From assembly GCA_012518395.1 (NCBI GenBank), contig JAAYSJ010000168.1, positions 1-47,327 on the forward strand: a DNA stretch of 47,327 nt, given 5' to 3'. This document shows positions 35,486 through 44,377 of the stretch, piece by piece. Every line of letters begins with the position of its first letter. Positions within the stretch are counted from its first letter, which is position 1. The notes beneath the pieces were generated by a model, which worked only from the letters and a program-made list of their open reading frames with translations, did no database searches and was not told the DNA's origin. Source of the stretch: Clostridiales bacterium (GTDB lineage: Bacteria; Bacillota; Clostridia; Caldicoprobacterales; UBA3941). A program made the position numbers and the translations under genes.

Positions 35486-36484
35486 TTAGAAATTTATTTC
35501 CCCTTCCAATATTTTAACAAGCAATTTTACACCATTTTTTAGATCATTAGCATCAATAGTTTCACTGTCACTATGGACATAACGACAGGGTATTGACAAT
35601 ACCCCAGACGGTACCCCGCCTCGGGATAAATGAATAGCCCCTGAATCTGTGCCTCCAAACTCTAAAATTTCAAGCTGGTAGGGGATTCCATGCTTTTTGG
35701 CTGTACCCACCATCAATTCTTTAACCTTGGGATGAGCCAAAATTGATGCGTCTTTTATCTTAATAGCAGGTCCTTCGCCCAGGGATACGGCCATGGGCTT
35801 AGCTTTTGGGGTATCCCCCGTTATAGTTACATCTACTGATATTCCAAGATCAGGTTCCAGGGCATAGGCCGAAGTCTTGGCACCCCTTAGGCCTACCTCC
35901 TCCTGGGTTGTAAATACAAAGTACAGATCATTAGGGGTAGATTCCAGGCTCTTGATGGTTTCTACCAAAAGGGCACAGCCGGCCCTGTCATCCATAGCAC
36001 CACCCATGTATTTATCGTTATTAGCACTAAAGGGAGAGTGATATACCGCTACGTCCCCTATTTTGATCTGGCTTTCTGCTTCCTCTTTTCCCGATGCGCC
36101 GATATCTATATACATTTTTGCAAGGGTTATGTCCTTCCAGCTTTCGACCTCTGTTTCATAACCTATAACACCGGTTATTCCATTTCTAAATATAACCCTT
36201 CGGCATATGGAATTGGCAACAGAGATCCCGCCCAGTGCAGCAAACCTTAAAAAACCCTTATCGTCAATATGGGTTACCATTAACCCTATCTGATCCATAT
36301 GGGCAGCTAATAATACCCTTTTGCCCCCACCCTTTCCTTTTTTAACTGCGATCAGGTTCCCCATGACATCCGTGTAAAATTCGTCTACATGATCCTCTAT
36401 TTCTTTTTGAATGGCATCTCTGATAGGCTCCTCGTTCCCTGATGGGCCATAAACACCTGCCAGCTTTTGCAATAATTCTCTCAT
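35486..36484 (-). CDS. M42 family glutamyl/leucyl aminopeptidase (copy 1)
   Basis: Cytosolic metallo-aminopeptidase, normally a large tetrahedral oligomer, releasing N-terminal residues from peptides. In 332 residues the zinc and catalytic sites are seen: AAHMDQIG (His, Asp), DDRAGCALL (bridging Asp), TTQEEVGLRG (catalytic and ligand Glu), SVDVT, and RYVHSDSET (His). The ATG at 36484 overlaps the stop of copy 2 as ATGA, so it is translationally coupled. It carries GGTDSGAIH, like deblocking/glutamyl aminopeptidases. Confidence 0.93.
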   Translation of the reverse strand: MRELLQKLAGVYGPSGNEEPIRDAIQKEIEDHVDEFYTDVMGNLIAVKKGKGGGKRVLLAAHMDQIGLMVTHIDDKGFLRFAALGGISVANSICRRVIFRNGITGVIGYETEVESWKDITLAKMYIDIGASGKEEAESQIKIGDVAVYHSPFSANNDKYMGGAMDDRAGCALLVETIKSLESTPNDLYFVFTTQEEVGLRGAKTSAYALEPDLGISVDVTITGDTPKAKPMAVSLGEGPAIKIKDASILAHPKVKELMVGTAKKHGIPYQLEILEFGGTDSGAIHLSRGGVPSGVLSIPCRYVHSDSETIDANDLKNGVKLLVKILEGEINF

Positions 36485-37500
36485 AAAGCTTCACATCCTT
36501 TTAAGAATTCCTGAACCAATCGGATCGTATTGTTAAAGTCCTCCAAATCCATCACCGATGAAGGTGAATGTATGTAGCGACAGGGTATCGATACAACCGA
36601 GGTCATTACCCCACCCCTCGATCTTTGGATCTCACCTGCGTCATTTCCACCTGTTAAGCTCTCCTTGATCTGATAAGGTATAGATGCCTTCTCTGCACGC
36701 TCGATTAGGTAAGCAACCATTTTCTTGTTGCTGTAGGAGGAAAGGTCAGCAATAGATATAGCGGGTCCCATACCCATCCGGGTAGAAAAATTCTGAGGTT
36801 CTATTCCGGGAACATCGGAACAGGTAGTTCCTTCAATTATCAGAGCCATATCCGGCTTAATATTGTATGCTGCCACCTTGGCACCCCGGATGCCAACCTC
36901 CTCTTGGACTGTGAAACAAGCGTAAAGGTCAAAGGGACAATCCGCCTTCAAGGCTTCTATTAGAGCAGCACAGCCCGCCCTGTCATCTAAAGCCCTGCTC
37001 TTCACTTTGCCTTCACCGAAATATACCATTTCACTATCGAAGACGGCATAATCCCCCGGCTTTACCTTTCTTTCAGCCTCTTCCCTGGTCTTTGCTCCGA
37101 TATCTATGTATAGCTGCTTTGCTTTAACAGCTGTTTCCCGCTCTGCAGGCTCCTGAAGGTGTATGGCCTTAATACCAAATACCCCCGGTATACCCTCATT
37201 CCCTATCCTGATCCTCTTTGATGGTAAAATCCTGGCATCTATTGAGCCTATAGTTCCAAACTTTAGCATACCGTTTTCTTCTATCCTGGTTATAATAAAC
37301 CCCACTTCATCCATATGGGCGCAGAGCATCACCTTTTTGCCAGGCACACTTCCCCTTTTATATCCGATTACATTACCCATCCTGTCTACTGTTACCTGAT
37401 GGGTGAGTGGAGTTATCTCCTCGATTATCAGTTGCCTTACTTCATCTTCGTTGCCCGAGGCTCCCTTTGCCGAAACCAGCCTTTTTAATAAGTCAGACAT
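36481..37500 (-). CDS. M42 family aminopeptidase (copy 2)
   Basis: A 339-residue paralogue with the full metal set: CAHMDEVGF, DDRAGCAAL, TVQEEVGIRG, GGNDAGEI and RYIHSPSS. I chose the ATG at 37500, preceded by GAGAGGGGTGGG. A GTG at 37509 would add three residues. It overlaps the stop of copy 3 (37485) by 16 bases and copy 1 by four, so the three are one operon. Sequence differences in the substrate pocket (TCSDVPGIEP) suggest a specificity other than that of copies 1 and 3. Confidence 0.93.
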   Translation of the reverse strand: MSDLLKRLVSAKGASGNEDEVRQLIIEEITPLTHQVTVDRMGNVIGYKRGSVPGKKVMLCAHMDEVGFIITRIEENGMLKFGTIGSIDARILPSKRIRIGNEGIPGVFGIKAIHLQEPAERETAVKAKQLYIDIGAKTREEAERKVKPGDYAVFDSEMVYFGEGKVKSRALDDRAGCAALIEALKADCPFDLYACFTVQEEVGIRGAKVAAYNIKPDMALIIEGTTCSDVPGIEPQNFSTRMGMGPAISIADLSSYSNKKMVAYLIERAEKASIPYQIKESLTGGNDAGEIQRSRGGVMTSVVSIPCRYIHSPSSVMDLEDFNNTIRLVQEFLKGCEAL

Positions 37501-38537
37501 TCTTCCCACCCCTCTCCCATGGATGCTATAAAGAGGGCAGTAAGCCTGGCTGCCTTTTTAATAGTGTCCATGTTAAGTACTTCCACAGTCGTATGCATAT
37601 ATCTAAGGGGAAACTCTATTAATACTGTGGGCACGCCCTGTCTTGATACCTGTATGGATCTGGCATCAGTCCCTGTCAATCCGGGCTCCACCTCTATTAA
37701 ATAATCTATGCCGTTATCTTTAGCCACATTCATTAGCCTATCGGTCAGCTTTGGATGCATATTAGGTCCTACAGCAATCACCGGGCCTGTATCCATGTTG
37801 TGGGTTTCCTCTTTGGAAGCATCCGGCGTATCCCCATGGGTAACGTCAATGGCTATTCCGATATCGGGTTCCACACTATATGTACTTATAATAGCCCCTC
37901 GGGTTCCTACCTCTTCCTGAGCGGTAGCTACAAAATAGACTTCGCCGGCAAAAACCAGCTTGTCCAGCTCTTTCATCGTCTCATACATCATAACGACACC
38001 AGCCCTATCGTCGATAGATTTACCGCAGACATAGGGCTCGTTAAGATCTATTAGGGGGGACTTAAAGGTTATTAAATCGCCTATGGATACCAATTCCTTT
38101 AACCTTTTGGGATCCAACCCCGCATCTATGACCATCTCTTTCACTGGCACTGCTTTTTTTGCCTCTTCCTTCCCCTGAAGATGAGGAGGTTTGGCACCTA
38201 TAACCCCAAAGAGTTTCTCCTTTCCATGAATATAGACTTCCTGAGACAGCAGAATCCTTTGATCCACCCCGCCTATATTAGTAAAACTAATAAAGCCCTT
38301 TTCATCTATATCCTTTACCATCAGGCCGATCTCATCAAGGTGTGCTGCCAACATAACTTTTGGGCCCAACCCTTGTTTGGTGCCTGCCTTTTTCCCGTAA
38401 ACGTTATAAAAGGCATCCTGATGCACTTCTTGGCAATAAGGCCTGAAAGTATCTCTTACCATATCGGAAATCTGATCCTCATATCCCGAAACTCCCGGGA
38501 TCTCAATCAAACGGCTTAATAATTCTTTACCATCCAT
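37485..38537 (-). CDS. M42 family aminopeptidase (copy 3)
   Basis: The first of the three in transcription order, 350 residues. Motifs are AAHLDEIGL, DDRAGVVMM, TAQEEVGTRG, IDVTHGDTPDA, GTDARSIQ and RYMHTTVE. Asp replaces the usual Gly-Thr-Asp-Ser of copy 1 at the pocket (GTDAR). The ATG at 38537 follows AGGAGTGATGG. Three tandem, overlapping and clearly diverged M42 genes suggest a peptide-degrading set in which each copy takes different N-terminal residues. Substrates are inference. Confidence 0.93.
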   Translation of the reverse strand: MDGKELLSRLIEIPGVSGYEDQISDMVRDTFRPYCQEVHQDAFYNVYGKKAGTKQGLGPKVMLAAHLDEIGLMVKDIDEKGFISFTNIGGVDQRILLSQEVYIHGKEKLFGVIGAKPPHLQGKEEAKKAVPVKEMVIDAGLDPKRLKELVSIGDLITFKSPLIDLNEPYVCGKSIDDRAGVVMMYETMKELDKLVFAGEVYFVATAQEEVGTRGAIISTYSVEPDIGIAIDVTHGDTPDASKEETHNMDTGPVIAVGPNMHPKLTDRLMNVAKDNGIDYLIEVEPGLTGTDARSIQVSRQGVPTVLIEFPLRYMHTTVEVLNMDTIKKAARLTALFIASMGEGWEECLTY

Positions 38538-38597
38538 TCCATCACTCCTTTACTATGGATATGAAAAATCACTGTATTAATCGCGTGTCCTTTTATT

Positions 38598-39959
38598 CTA
38601 ACCCTTTACCAGCAGTATATGACCCCCCTCAGGCAGGGAAGCTACAGCTTTTTGTATAGCCTTGTAATAATCTGTCTGGCATTGAATTGCTTCCTCATTT
38701 ATGCTCTTTAAACCTGCTGGCTCTATTACTGATAAATCCAAATCGGGGAAATAACCCCTAATTAAAATACAATGATCCTTTTCCTGTCTGTTTTTATCCT
38801 CCAGCCTTTTATATCTGACATCATCTTCCGGATCCTCCGTACATAAAATCGTTACTATATCTTCATTTTCTGCATAATCTAATTCTTGGAAAGCATCTTT
38901 CAGCTTCCTAAATTTGCCTCGGTGTATTTCCTTTATTTCTATGCTGCCTGTCATTTCTTCAGGCTCTTTAGAGCCTGGTATTTCCGGCAATGATTCTATT
39001 CCCCTGACCACATCATCCAGTTTCAATCCCTCGGCCAAGCTCCAGCCCACAGCTGCCAATGCATTGTAAACGTTGTGGATGCCCGGAATATTCAATCCCA
39101 TCTGCCTTTGACCTTTGGGGGTGACAAGTAAAAACTCGCTTGACCCGGGATGCAGTTTTAGCCCCCTGGCCGTAATGTCGGAAGGATGGAAAAGCCCATA
39201 TCGCACGCTCCCTTCACGTTGGAGATGAAATGCGTAATAATCGTCTACATTAACAACTACAGGACCAACTGTGGTTTTTAAATGGTCAATAAGGGTCTTT
39301 CGCATTTCAAAATAGTGATAATCTGCCTTTTGATTCTGAAAGTATGTAAAAAGGTCAGTATAAATAATACTATTAAACCATACATGACTGAATTGATCCT
39401 CTACGATACCTGTATAACCACACTCGATTATGCCCCAACGAACCCTTTCTTTAACAGCTTTGTTTAGAAAGCGGTTCATATTCAAAGGATTCATCCCGCC
39501 AGGATAGGCTTTCATAGAATGATCCCCTACCTGATAATGATCAGATCCCAGCATCAACCCCGCAGTTCCTGCCTCATCAAGGATGGATTTTATCATCCAC
39601 CCTACTGTGGTTTTACCGTGAGACCCCGTTATTCCAACTAAGTTCATATTCTGAGACGGATTTCTATAAAAGTTTCTGGATATTGCGGAAATAAAACGCT
39701 GGTAGTGATAGGTCCTTACAAAGGTTACTGAATCGTCCAGCACCTTATGTTCCCTTCCCACCACAACCGCAGACGCCCCGTTAGCAACAACCTCTTCTAT
39801 AGTTTGCTCATAATCTATATCATGCCTGTCCTGAGGGTAAATATAAAGATACTCTTTTTTCACCTCTTCAGGTTCCAGAGCAATACCCTTTATCTCTATC
39901 CTCCTGCGCCCAATTATTTCATAAACAGGAGTGCTGGCTAGCAGTTCCCTTAATATCAT
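38598..39959 (-). CDS. MurE-like Mur ligase family protein, substrate unknown
   Basis: ATP-dependent amide ligase family. In 453 residues there is an N-terminal MurE-type domain (about 1-100) and the ATP loop GITGSHGKTT (112-118). The E179 region is IIECGYTG, a carbamyl-lysine-like K221 is in HYFEMRKTLI, and the central motif is PGIHNVYNALAAVG. A C-terminal domain follows. It lacks the DNPR meso-diaminopimelate motif and the QDHLDYHG form of MurE. It may ligate another amino acid or another UDP or poly-amino substrate. The ATG at 39959 follows GGAGG. It stands alone between the M42 and oxidoreductase operons. Confidence 0.75.
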   Translation of the reverse strand: MILRELLASTPVYEIIGRRRIEIKGIALEPEEVKKEYLYIYPQDRHDIDYEQTIEEVVANGASAVVVGREHKVLDDSVTFVRTYHYQRFISAISRNFYRNPSQNMNLVGITGSHGKTTVGWMIKSILDEAGTAGLMLGSDHYQVGDHSMKAYPGGMNPLNMNRFLNKAVKERVRWGIIECGYTGIVEDQFSHVWFNSIIYTDLFTYFQNQKADYHYFEMRKTLIDHLKTTVGPVVVNVDDYYAFHLQREGSVRYGLFHPSDITARGLKLHPGSSEFLLVTPKGQRQMGLNIPGIHNVYNALAAVGWSLAEGLKLDDVVRGIESLPEIPGSKEPEEMTGSIEIKEIHRGKFRKLKDAFQELDYAENEDIVTILCTEDPEDDVRYKRLEDKNRQEKDHCILIRGYFPDLDLSVIEPAGLKSINEEAIQCQTDYYKAIQKAVASLPEGGHILLVKG

Positions 39960-40080
39960 CTATTTCATCCTCCCGATCCATTATGGAAATTTTTCTTCAT
40001 AATGAAACACAGTATATTGTTTCCCCAATTTACCCAACGATAGCGGACAATCTATCAATAAATATTTTTTAAGTCGTCTC

Positions 40081-40620
40081 TTAGGGGTTGACTGATTGGG
40101 TACCCCTTTTTAGTGCCTCCCTGTTTAAGGGGATTAGATGCTCCTTTGAGGATCCCAGAACGCCTTTTAGAGATTCAATGATTGAATCTTCCGATACTGC
40201 CCTGGTTTTTTGTAAAAAGGCGCCCAAAATAACCATATTGGCTACCCTTGTATTGCCCAACTCGTCGGCTATTTCATTAGCAGGCACATAACAAACATCT
40301 ATATCAGTCCTGTCGGCTTTTTTGTTGACAAGGGAGCTGTTGACTATGAGCAGTCCCCCGGGGTTCACCGTTCTTTCGAATCTTTCCATGGAAGGCAGGT
40401 TCATAGCTATAACAGCTGTAGCCTCGTTCACAATAGGGGAGCCCACCATTTCTTCGGTTATGATAACGCTGCAGTATGCTGTTCCGCCTCGCATTTCAGG
40501 CCCATAAGAAGGCAACCATGAAACATTCTTGCCCTCCAACATCCCCGCATAGGTTAGCAGCTGACCCATGGACATAACTCCCTGGCCGCCAAAACCGGAT
40601 ATAATCAGTTCCTGAGCCAT
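40081..40620 (-). CDS. 2-oxoacid:ferredoxin oxidoreductase, gamma subunit
   Basis: A 179-residue protein starting [19 protein letters not shown], the standard gamma-subunit opening. [19 protein letters not shown] and [13 protein letters not shown] follow. It completes a four-subunit enzyme of the ferredoxin-alpha-beta-gamma order. The ATG at 40620 lies two bases before the beta stop. In VOR/KOR enzymes this subunit contributes to the heterotetramer interface and CoA handling. It is the last gene of the operon. Confidence 0.92.
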   Translation of the reverse strand: MAQELIISGFGGQGVMSMGQLLTYAGMLEGKNVSWLPSYGPEMRGGTAYCSVIITEEMVGSPIVNEATAVIAMNLPSMERFERTVNPGGLLIVNSSLVNKKADRTDIDVCYVPANEIADELGNTRVANMVILGAFLQKTRAVSEDSIIESLKGVLGSSKEHLIPLNREALKRGTQSVNP

Positions 40621-40621
40621 C

Positions 40622-41359
40622 TCAGACTACCTCCTTCTTTACACCTAGGGGATAATAGGGAATCATATTATCTTTTACCCATTTTAGCGCCTCTGCAGGA
40701 GCCATACCCCAATTAGTAGGACAGGTGGACAGGATTTCTACCATAGCAAAACCCTTTCCCGCTATTTGCACCTCAAAAGCCTTTTTAATTGCCTTTTTTG
40801 CCTTTAGTATATTCTTGATATCATGAAGGGATACCCGCTCAACATAGGCTGTGCCCTCTATAGTAGCCAGCATCTCGCTCATTCTTATAGGATGGCCTTC
40901 TGTTTCTGCGCTTCTGCCATAAGGTGAAGTAGCAGTAACCTGACCTAGAAGACTAGTAGGAGCCATCTGACCGCCAGTCATTCCGTAAATAGCATTATTT
41001 ATAAAGATAGTAGTTAGTTTCTCACCCCGGTTGGCTGCATGGACTATCTCCGCAGTACCTATAGATGCCAGGTCTCCATCACCTTGGTAGGTAAAAACTA
41101 CATTGTCGGGGAGAACCCTTTTAATGCCTGTGGCCACTGCAGGAGCTCGGCCATGAGCGGCTTCATGCATATCAACATTAAAATATTCGTAGGCTAATAC
41201 TGCACAACCCACCGGAGCTACGCCAACGGTATTTTCCCTAATTCCCAAATCATCAATGGCCTCTGCCACCAGTCGGTGTACTATACCATGGGTGCAACCG
41301 GGACAATAATGATTGGGTTTACCCGTTAAAGCCTTTGGTTTTTCAAATACCTTTGCCAT
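40622..41359 (-). CDS. 2-oxoacid:ferredoxin oxidoreductase, beta (ThDP) subunit
   Basis: Binds thiamine diphosphate and one [4Fe-4S] cluster. The 245-residue protein has [12 protein letters not shown] (cluster cysteines), the ThDP motif [20 protein letters not shown] and [16 protein letters not shown] further cysteine in STCPTNWG is the typical third ligand region. A purine-rich site precedes the ATG at 41359. The gene overlaps neither neighbour (gaps of one to two bases). The KOR/VOR type fits better than pyruvate:ferredoxin oxidoreductase, whose single-chain form is common in Clostridia. Confidence 0.93.
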   Translation of the reverse strand: MAKVFEKPKALTGKPNHYCPGCTHGIVHRLVAEAIDDLGIRENTVGVAPVGCAVLAYEYFNVDMHEAAHGRAPAVATGIKRVLPDNVVFTYQGDGDLASIGTAEIVHAANRGEKLTTIFINNAIYGMTGGQMAPTSLLGQVTATSPYGRSAETEGHPIRMSEMLATIEGTAYVERVSLHDIKNILKAKKAIKKAFEVQIAGKGFAMVEILSTCPTNWGMAPAEALKWVKDNMIPYYPLGVKKEVV

Positions 41360-41361
41360 AT

Positions 41362-42423
41362 CTACTTTTCCCCCCTTATCTTTATGATCTCCTTTAAGAG
41401 ATCCCCGGGTAGCGGTACCATCCCGCCTGTTCTCCCATAAAAATGTACCGGTTTTGTATCCTTTATGCTAAGGCGGACATCCTCTATCATTTGTCCCATG
41501 CTCATCTCAACAGTAAGAAATGATTTAACATGATCAGCCTCTGCCCATTTTTTAAAGACATCCGTCGGGAAGGGCCATAAAGTTATTGGGCGGATGAGCC
41601 CTACCTTTATACCCTGGGCACCGGCCTTTTGTATTACATTTTTTGCGATTCTGGCGGTAGTGCCATAGGCTGCAATTATTATTTCTGCATCCTCGCAATT
41701 ATAACACTCTACCCTTACCTCATTCTTTTCTATCTCTTTATATTTTTCAAATAATTTCAATACATGGTTCTCCATATCTTGGGTGTCCAAAAACAAAGAA
41801 TTTATGATATTTCTGGGCTTGCCTTCCTTATTACCGATAGTAGCCCATGGCTTTTCCGAGATTGTTACCTCTTTTTTTGCAAACTCAACAGGCTCCATCA
41901 TTTGCCCTAACATACCATCCCCCATTATCATAACAGGGTTTCTATACCTGTCTGCTATATCAAAGGCATCGATGACCAGATCTGCCATCTCCTGTATACC
42001 CGCAGGCGCAAGAACCACGACACGGTAATCCCCATGGCCGCCACCCTTCACCGCCTGGAAGTAATCGGACTGGGCAGGTTGAATGCCTCCTAGCCCCGGC
42101 CCCCCTCTGACGATATTTACAATAAGGCACGGCAGCTCCGCCCCGGCTATATAGGATATTCCCTCTTGTTTTAAGCTGATGCCCGGGCTGGAAGAGGAGG
42201 TCATAACCCTGCCCCCTGCTCCTGCTGCTCCATAAACCATATTTATAGCGGAGACTTCACTTTCCGCCTGAATAAAGCTTCCCCCTACCTTGGGAAGCAT
42301 CTTAGCCATATAAGCCGGTATTTCATTTTGAGGTGTGATGGGGTATCCAAAAAAATACCTGCACCCCGCCTGAATAGCGGCTTCGGCGATAGCCTCGTTA
42401 CCTTTCATCAAAACCTTTGCCAT
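41362..42423 (-). CDS. vorB: 2-oxoacid:ferredoxin oxidoreductase, alpha subunit (VorB-type)
   Basis: The 353-residue alpha subunit begins [16 protein letters not shown] and continues [37 protein letters not shown] and the substrate-pocket [14 protein letters not shown] follow. These match clostridial proteins called 3-methyl-2-oxobutanoate dehydrogenase VorB, though the same fold serves 2-oxoglutarate oxidoreductase. The reaction gives acyl-CoA, CO2 and reduced ferredoxin. The ATG at 42423 has GGAGGGG upstream. An isocitrate-type dehydrogenase gene nearby keeps 2-oxoglutarate as a possible substrate. Confidence 0.9.
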   Translation of the reverse strand: MAKVLMKGNEAIAEAAIQAGCRYFFGYPITPQNEIPAYMAKMLPKVGGSFIQAESEVSAINMVYGAAGAGGRVMTSSSSPGISLKQEGISYIAGAELPCLIVNIVRGGPGLGGIQPAQSDYFQAVKGGGHGDYRVVVLAPAGIQEMADLVIDAFDIADRYRNPVMIMGDGMLGQMMEPVEFAKKEVTISEKPWATIGNKEGKPRNIINSLFLDTQDMENHVLKLFEKYKEIEKNEVRVECYNCEDAEIIIAAYGTTARIAKNVIQKAGAQGIKVGLIRPITLWPFPTDVFKKWAEADHVKSFLTVEMSMGQMIEDVRLSIKDTKPVHFYGRTGGMVPLPGDLLKEIIKIRGEK

Positions 42424-42454
42424 ATATTGACCCCTCCAATTTCCTGTCTTAAAC

Positions 42455-42661
42455 CTATTTTTCTACCTCAATAACCACATCGGGACAAATTATCGCACAA
42501 AAAGCACATCCTATACATTTATCCATTTCCTCAATGGTTGCCGGATGATATCCTTTAGAATTAATGCGTTCCCTATCCATTATAATAATCTTTTTAGGAC
42601 AAACGGTGGTGCATAGTTCGCAACCTTTGCATAGTTCTTCATTAAAAGTTACCTTTGCCAT
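42455..42661 (-). CDS. 4Fe-4S dicluster ferredoxin subunit of the oxidoreductase
   Basis: A 68-residue protein with two cluster motifs: CKGCELCTTVCP near residue 11 and CIGCAFCAIICP near residue 49, typical of a 2[4Fe-4S] delta subunit. It hands electrons from the ThDP subunit to free ferredoxin. The ATG at 42661 follows GGGGG. It is the first subunit gene, 31 bases upstream of alpha. It, the alpha and the beta gene share nearly the same start context (ATATGGCAAAGGT). Confidence 0.93.
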   Translation of the reverse strand: MAKVTFNEELCKGCELCTTVCPKKIIIMDRERINSKGYHPATIEEMDKCIGCAFCAIICPDVVIEVEK

Positions 42662-42721
42662 ATATAAACCCCCAAATCTTTATACGAGTTATTCTCTATT
42701 TCTGTGATAATGTAAGAAAAT

Positions 42722-43447
42722 TTATTGATCCCATATCGGGTGCAAAAATATATTGATTGGAAAAGCCTTTGCCTTAAGATCAGGTGGTAAATTACCAATA
42801 ACCTCGGGCATTCCGGATATATAAGCTATGGGAATATTACATTCTTTCGACACTTCTTCCACCATGGGCTGCCCCTTTATTATATCATAAAAGGTAGTTT
42901 CATAGGACAGATTAGAATTATTAATAAGGTGGGTAACCCCCAATCTGGAATGGTTTTCAATGGATCTTAGCATTTCTATAATATCCTTTTTGTTTCCAGA
43001 CAGTGGCCTATGTACATTTATAACATAATACATTCTATAGTCTTCCTGTTTAAAATAAGGGTTAAAGCTGCCCAAGGCGACAGCCCCGATGTCGTCACCC
43101 CCTACATCAAAAACAACTCTATATTCCTTGTTCTGGAACACGGAGTATATTCGGGCAGGAAGGGAGGGCACGTCTAGTCCTGTTCCTGCAAAATTAGGCG
43201 ATATCACCTCTATACCTGCATTATTCAAAACATCCTTTTTATCGGTAGATCTAAAATATGGGTTAACTATGTCCAGATCAACAATAATAGTTTTTTTACC
43301 CGCCCTTGCAGAGGCAATACTATAGTTTATGGCTGTCTCTGTCTTCCCGCTGCCAAAGTGGCCGGTAAAAATAGCTATTCTTTCAGGCCCTATTTCCAAT
43401 TCTTCACTACCCTTCTTTGTATGTCTTATACTAGGGTTATTACCCAT
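42722..43447 (-). CDS. P-loop ATPase of the MinD/Mrp-like type
   Basis: A 241-residue cytosolic ATPase with Walker A GHFGSGKTETAINYS, then VDLDIVNPYFRSTDKK (switch I/Mrp-like) and VFDVGGDDIGAVALG. It lacks the CPxC cysteine motif of Fe-S scaffold Mrp proteins. Homologues commonly precede the VOR/KOR operon in Clostridia, suggesting a role in assembly or activation, but this is inference. The ATG at 43447 has AGGA nine bases upstream, within a REP-like repeat. It is 60 bases before the ferredoxin gene and probably in the same operon. Confidence 0.75.
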   Translation of the reverse strand: MGNNPSIRHTKKGSEELEIGPERIAIFTGHFGSGKTETAINYSIASARAGKKTIIVDLDIVNPYFRSTDKKDVLNNAGIEVISPNFAGTGLDVPSLPARIYSVFQNKEYRVVFDVGGDDIGAVALGSFNPYFKQEDYRMYYVINVHRPLSGNKKDIIEMLRSIENHSRLGVTHLINNSNLSYETTFYDIIKGQPMVEEVSKECNIPIAYISGMPEVIGNLPPDLKAKAFPINIFLHPIWDQ

Positions 43448-43449
43448 GG

Positions 43450-43521
43450 TGTCATCCTGAAGCCTATGTGGCTGAAGGCTCTTTCTTTATATAACGACTC
43501 CCCACCGCTCTTAGAATGACA
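43450..43521. repeat. REP-like inverted repeat element (TGTCATCCTGA type)
   Basis: TGTCAT (43450-43455) and ATGACA (43516-43521) bound a 72-base segment with related ends (TGTCATCCTGA, and TGTCATTCTAA on the other strand; 9 of 11 match). Inner short palindromes are present. The type resembles widespread TGTCATTCTGAG repeats. Its left end supplies AGGATGACACC, the start context of the ATPase gene. Confidence 0.6.
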
Positions 43522-43541
43522 GTTATTAAAAGTCCATATGC

Positions 43542-44171
43542 CTATTCAATCCGGGGATAGTATTCCTGTCCGGAAAACTCACAAAGTCCCGTCCCGTTAG
43601 TCAGTTTTGCTATCATATCTGTGAAGTTTCCCCACTCAAGCCATGTCATAACCTTTACAGTAACATTTTCCTTGTACTCTATATCCCGAATGTGAACCCC
43701 CTGCTGTCTTAAAAAATACTCCATCTCACCCCAGAATTCATATCCTATTGTAAAAGACCCCAGGTTGCCCAAAGCCATTTCAACTTTACCGGCCTCTTTC
43801 AGAACTTGGGCAGCAGATCTGGAATAAGCCCTAACCAAACCGGGGGCTCCTAGTTTAACACCGCCGAAATACCTTGTTACCACTACTAAAGCATCCTCTA
43901 TCTCCCGGCTCAATATCACCTTGAGGATAGGCATACCCGCAGTGCCCCCTGGTTCCCCATCGTCATTAAACCTTTGAACACTATTACCCCTGCCTAGAAC
44001 ATAGGCGTAGCAGTGATGGCTGGCATCTGGAAACTTACCCCGGATATCCTCCAGGTGAAGGGAAACTTCCACCTCATCCTTAATCGGGAATGCCCGGCCA
44101 ATAAACCTGGAACGATTTATTATTATCTCAATTTCCGCTCCGTTTCCGATTGTCCAAAATGTATCCGCCAT
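43542..44171 (-). CDS. yigZ: YigZ/IMPACT family protein
   Basis: A 209-residue protein. The N-terminal UPF0029 domain (about 1-125) has NRSRFIGRAFPI, DASHHCYAYVLG, the signature FNDDGEPGGTAGMPIL and RYFGGVKLGAPGLVRAY. The C-terminal DUF1949 domain has GCHI/MTW-type hydrophobic strands. The family is linked to translation control or nucleotide binding in eukaryotes; the bacterial role is uncertain. The ATG at 44171 follows GAGGAAAG. It lies divergent to the isocitrate-type dehydrogenase gene. Confidence 0.88.
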   Translation of the reverse strand: MADTFWTIGNGAEIEIIINRSRFIGRAFPIKDEVEVSLHLEDIRGKFPDASHHCYAYVLGRGNSVQRFNDDGEPGGTAGMPILKVILSREIEDALVVVTRYFGGVKLGAPGLVRAYSRSAAQVLKEAGKVEMALGNLGSFTIGYEFWGEMEYFLRQQGVHIRDIEYKENVTVKVMTWLEWGNFTDMIAKLTNGTGLCEFSGQEYYPRIE

Positions 44172-44291
44172 CTTTCCTCACTCACTTCAAATTTGCCAAA
44201 TATCATGATTGTCTCGCCGGCTTATAACACATACTTCGATATAGTATAACGTTTTTCCAGCTTTAATAAAACCCATGGAGTTTTTCAGTAA

Positions 44292-44320
44292 TTGTTTATT
44301 CCCAATTGGTGTTATATAAT
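44292..44320 (+). promoter_or_regulatory. Sigma-A promoter of the dehydrogenase gene
   Basis: TTGTTT (44292-44297) and a perfect TATAAT (44315-44320) are separated by 17 bases, about 57 bases before the TTG start. No operator is obvious. Confidence 0.6.
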
Positions 44321-44377
44321 GATAAAGGCCTGACAAGCCTATATATTTGAACTAAATATAAAGACGGAGGGATATAA

